Positions 6,292 through 7,701 of a DNA stretch of 7,701 nt are shown here, piece after piece. The position numbers and the translations under genes were made by a program. This DNA comes from an uncultured Clostridia bacterium (GTDB taxonomy: Bacteria; Bacillota; Clostridia; Christensenellales; UBA1242), in NCBI GenBank assembly GCA_937895935.1, contig CALBKX010000050.1, forward strand, positions 1-7,701, in the 5' to 3' direction. Within the stretch, counting starts at the first letter, position 1; each line of letters opens with the position of its first letter. The notes below the pieces were generated by a model that saw only the letters and a program-made list of their open reading frames with translations, did no database searches and was not told the DNA's origin.

Positions 6292-6357
6292 GTTTCACTC
6301 CCCTGCCAAGGGGAGGTGGCTTGCAAAAACTTGCTTTTTGCAAGACGGAGAGGTTTT
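6292..6357 (+). repeat. C-family two-hairpin repeat, copy 1
   Basis: A constant hairpin CTCCCCT-GCCA-AGGGGAG (6298-6315) is followed by GTGG, a variable hairpin and the constant tail ACGGAGAGGTTTT. The variable stem is a perfect 10 bp here (6320-6329 with 6335-6344) around CTTGC. The first 29 bases (6292-6320) are identical to those of copy 2. Confidence 0.85.
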
Positions 6358-6370
6358 CTTTAATTTTTTA

Positions 6371-6421
6371 CTCCTTTTGCCTTGCGGGAGGTGGCAAACG
6401 AAGTTTGACTAAAGAGGTTTT
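6371..6421 (+). repeat. C-family two-hairpin repeat, copy 3 (degenerate)
   Basis: This copy keeps the plan with a weaker first hairpin (CTCC 6371-6374 with GGAG 6387-6390), the constant GGGAGGTGG, a variable stem CAAAC (6395-6399) / GTTTG (6403-6407) with loop GAA, and the tail ACTAAAGAGGTTTTT, a changed form of ACGGAGAGGTTT. It lies between copies 1 and 2 in the same orientation. Confidence 0.65.
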
Positions 6422-6474
6422 TAGTTAAATAAAGACAACTATGCGTGTTAAAGAAATAAAAGTCATTCAAAGAC

Positions 6475-6532
6475 GTTTCACTCCCCTGCCAAGGGGAGGT
6501 GGCAAAAATGCAAATTTTTGACGGAGAGGTTT
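6475..6532 (+). repeat. C-family two-hairpin repeat, copy 2
   Basis: The first 29 bases (6475-6503) repeat 6292-6320 exactly, including the hairpin CTCCCCT-GCCA-AGGGGAG. The variable stem is CAAAAAT (6503-6509) / ATTTTTG (6514-6520) with a GCAA loop, followed by ACGGAGAGGTTT. The C-G pair that closes the variable stem is the same in all three copies. Confidence 0.85.
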
Positions 6533-6548
6533 AAGTTTTCTTATTAAT

Positions 6549-6580
6549 AAAAAAACTCCGAATAAGTTCGGAGTTAAAAA
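6549..6580 (-). terminator. Intrinsic terminator of the TasA-like gene
   Basis: AACTCCGAA (6554-6562) and TTCGGAGTT (6567-6575) form a 9-bp stem with loop TAAG, and the minus-strand transcript ends in a run of seven U (6555-6549). It lies about 55 bases past the stop of the secreted-protein gene and is a classic intrinsic terminator for it. A run of A on the other side makes weak action on rightward transcripts possible. Confidence 0.88.
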
Positions 6581-6631
6581 ATTTATTTTTTCTAATAATT
6601 ATTAGGACTTTTTTACTTTATTTTGCTTTAA

Positions 6632-7237
6632 TTATTTAACAGAAACTACAAATTTAGGTGTAAAGTTTGCAGTTGCATCTTTATTAAAGTCTTTAGTTAC
6701 ATCTTTAAGAGTGTAAGTAACTGTGTATGTAGCAACATTTGCATCACCTTCAGCACCTGCAGCTGCAATTTCAGTTGTATCTGCACCTGTTACAGCGATA
6801 TTTACTGAGCTTGTAGTATCAGCAGTTGGTCCATTATTTATAGCAAGAGCAACAGCATATTGACCTAAGTTTGTGATTTTTACTGTGTAAGTAATAGTGC
6901 TATCTGCTGCAGCACCAACTTGGAAAGCATAAGTTCCTAAATCAATTGTTTTGTTAATATCTGCATCAGCTGTTCCTTGTGTAGCAGACCATGTCCAAGT
7001 TCCTTTTGTTTCATTGTTTGCAGTATCAGCATCTGGAGCTGTACGAGTAACTGTGTCAGGATCAGAAGCAGTAACTGATACATCAAATTTTACGTTTACG
7101 TTACCGCTGACAACATATGAAACTGTTGATGTTAAGCTCAAATTTGAAGTTCCAGCAGCGTATACACCAAATGCCATAAGCGCAACTGCTAAGCAAAGTG
7201 ATGCGATTGTTGAAAATAATTTAATTCTTTTTTTCAT
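6632..7237 (-). CDS. Secreted TasA/CalY-like surface or matrix protein
   Basis: The 201-residue protein starts with a clear signal peptide: basic MKKRIK, a hydrophobic stretch (about 7-23) and a likely cleavage site after VYA or VYAA (27-28). The SLCLAVALMAFGVYAA pattern resembles the SipW-dependent signal peptides of TasA and CalY. The mature part is rich in Ala, Thr, Val and Asp, has no Cys and alternates like beta strands, for example ITYTVKITNLGQYAVALAI (115-133), as expected of a single beta-sandwich domain. TasA-type proteins form matrix fibres or surface layers. No LPXTG or C-terminal membrane anchor is present. The gene has a strong GAGGGG ribosome site, its own promoter and its own terminator, so it is monocistronic. 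No SipW-type peptidase or sortase is in the window. Its base composition is visibly richer in G+C than that of the operon. Family placement rests on the signal peptide and composition, so the exact role is uncertain. Confidence 0.7.
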   Translation of the reverse strand: MKKRIKLFSTIASLCLAVALMAFGVYAAGTSNLSLTSTVSYVVSGNVNVKFDVSVTASDPDTVTRTAPDADTANNETKGTWTWSATQGTADADINKTIDLGTYAFQVGAAADSTITYTVKITNLGQYAVALAINNGPTADTTSSVNIAVTGADTTEIAAAGAEGDANVATYTVTYTLKDVTKDFNKDATANFTPKFVVSVK

Positions 7238-7328
7238 TTTATCCCCTCTTTTTATTAATAAAAATTTTGTCAGTTTATCATTACAAATTTAAGTTGCAGT
7301 CCTAAAACAATTTAAATAAGCAGTGATT

Positions 7329-7357
7329 AATTAACATCAAAAAGTTTGATGTCAATT
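7329..7357 (-). promoter_or_regulatory. 13-bp dyad/hairpin in the leader of the TasA-like gene
   Basis: Plus-strand 7329-7341 pairs with 7345-7357 over 13 positions around a 3-base loop; twelve are Watson-Crick and one would be G-U in the minus-strand transcript. The core is ACATCAAA / TTTGATGT. It lies inside the predicted leader, about 65-95 bases after the start site and 90-120 before the ATG. No U run follows, so it is not a terminator. It may be an RNA hairpin that stabilises the message or a DNA operator for a dimeric repressor. Confidence 0.55.
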
Positions 7358-7427
7358 TAAGCAATCAAGATGACTAATCTTTTGCTTTAAATCAAAACAA
7401 TTACTTTGTAACCATTTGATTACTCTC

Positions 7428-7456
7428 ATTATAATTTATCATAAAAATACTGTCAA
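7428..7456 (-). promoter_or_regulatory. Consensus SigA promoter of the TasA-like gene
   Basis: Read leftward, TTGACA (7456-7451) and TATAAT (7433-7428) are separated by exactly 17 bases, a full consensus vegetative promoter. The predicted start is near 7421, giving a leader of about 185 bases before the ATG at 7237. It is the strongest promoter sequence in the window and suggests high expression. Confidence 0.82.
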
Positions 7457-7582
7457 ACAAATTTAGTCAAATTTTTACATTTTTTTTAAAAATCATTTTT
7501 TTAGATAAAACATTAATAGGTCTTTACCACCAAGATGTAATTATTTTTTTGTTTTTACAAATTTTCAACTTATCCTTACTTT

Positions 7583-7603
7583 CCCTCTCCTGCCAAGGAG
7601 AGG
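7583..7603 (+). repeat. C-family first hairpin, isolated copy 4
   Basis: CCTCTCCT (7584-7591), loop GCCA and AGGAGAGG (7596-7603) form a perfect 8-bp hairpin matching the first hairpin of the C family, with one C-G pair changed to T-A on both sides. The GTGG, variable stem and tail are absent, so it is a partial copy. Confidence 0.65.
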
Positions 7604-7640
7604 AAAAATAATGATTAATCAATAACATTATAAATTATAA

Positions 7641-7670
7641 TTCTTCGAAGAACGCTCTTCGCCAAGTGGC
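7641..7670 (-). repeat. D element, copy 3, inverted
   Basis: On the minus strand this reads GCCACTTGGCGAAGAG, six different bases (CGTTCT), then TCGAAGAA, the same plan and spacing as 6080-6109. No rod repeat is attached to it within the window. The segment 7641-7652 is itself a perfect palindrome. Confidence 0.7.
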
Positions 7671-7701
7671 ATATTACTTTTCTTAATTAATGCTAATTTT
7701 T

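Larger units (their letters stand above)
5912..6631. other. Gene-free interval filled with structured repeats
   Basis: No credible gene is seen on either strand in these 720 bases. The interval holds the def promoter at its left end, then rod repeats A and B, D elements, three C-family repeats and, at the right end, the terminator of the TasA-like gene. The repeat sequence is richer in G+C than its surroundings. An open frame at 6178-6363 has no start context and only reads through repeats B, D and C. Confidence 0.75.
7238..7701. other. Gene-free right end: promoter, leader and repeat fragments
   Basis: No credible gene is seen. The left part (7238 to about 7421) is the leader of the TasA-like gene, followed by its promoter. 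From 7457 on the DNA is very A+T rich. It holds a C-family hairpin, an inverted D element and a short CCACCAAGATGTAA (7527-7540) that recalls pieces of rod repeat A. A four-codon frame near the predicted start of the leader (ATG at 7416, leftward) is too short to support. Confidence 0.6.

Noticed and set aside
6178..6363. Open frame of 61 codons on the plus strand
   Set aside because: It has no ribosome binding site and reads only through repeats B, D and C; the SLPCQGEVA part is the translated C-family hairpin.
6292..6532. CRISPR-like array from repeated CTCCCCTGCCAAGGGGAGG units
   Set aside because: Spacing is irregular, the variable parts are self-complementary hairpins not spacers, and no cas gene is present.
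7193..7196. Possible lipoprotein Cys in the signal peptide (Cys15 of the secreted protein)
   Set aside because: The residue before Cys is Leu and the Cys lies mid-membrane segment, so it does not fit a lipobox; a normal cleavage site after VYA follows.
6951..7292. Plus-strand frame of 113 codons opposite the secreted-protein gene
   Set aside because: It is antisense to a gene with signal peptide, ribosome site, promoter and terminator, and shows no motif of its own.

Overview
The window looks like chromosomal DNA of a low-GC Gram-positive bacterium, most likely an uncultured gut Clostridia lineage. The evidence is strong A+T bias in coding and intergenic DNA, AAGGAG-type Shine-Dalgarno sites, a def-fmt-rlmN-rsgA-rpe operon of Firmicutes order, and a TasA/CalY-like secreted protein. 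The lineage is inferred from these traits, not from any database match.

Layout, left to right. Positions 1-18 are an inverted fragment of a dispersed repeat. At 120-761 (+) lies an ABC-ATPase-like gene whose catalytic motifs are all altered; it sits directly behind a promoter that would give a leaderless mRNA. A perfect 18-bp hairpin at 796-841 separates it from a convergent six-gene operon and can stop transcription from both sides.

The operon runs leftward from a promoter at 5939-5967: def (peptide deformylase), fmt (Met-tRNAi formyltransferase), rlmN (23S rRNA/tRNA methyltransferase), rsgA (30S assembly GTPase), a divergent rpe-like epimerase, and a HipA-like kinase. Junctions alternate between 15-nt gaps and 4-8 nt overlaps, so expression is probably coupled. 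Def and Fmt remove and add the formyl group of initiator Met; RlmN and RsgA act on the ribosome. Compared with the B. subtilis order def-fmt-rsmB-rlmN-prpC-prkC-rsgA-rpe-thiN, rsmB and the PrpC/PrkC phosphatase-kinase pair are missing, and a different kinase fold occupies the last position.

Between def and the last gene (5912-6631) there is no credible gene but a dense cluster of structured repeats. Two ~98-nt rod-shaped inverted repeats (A, B) share ends and a 10-nt loop but have unrelated, fully complementary inner stems. Each is followed by a GCCACTTGGCGAA element (D) complementary to that loop. Three copies of a second family (C) have a constant first hairpin, constant flanks and a swapped second hairpin. 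Single related fragments recur at 7583-7603 and, inverted, at 7641-7670.

At 6632-7237 (-) is a secreted TasA/CalY-like protein gene with its own terminator (6549-6580), a consensus promoter (7428-7456) and a ~185-nt leader carrying a 13-bp hairpin. The window ends in A+T-rich DNA with repeat fragments.
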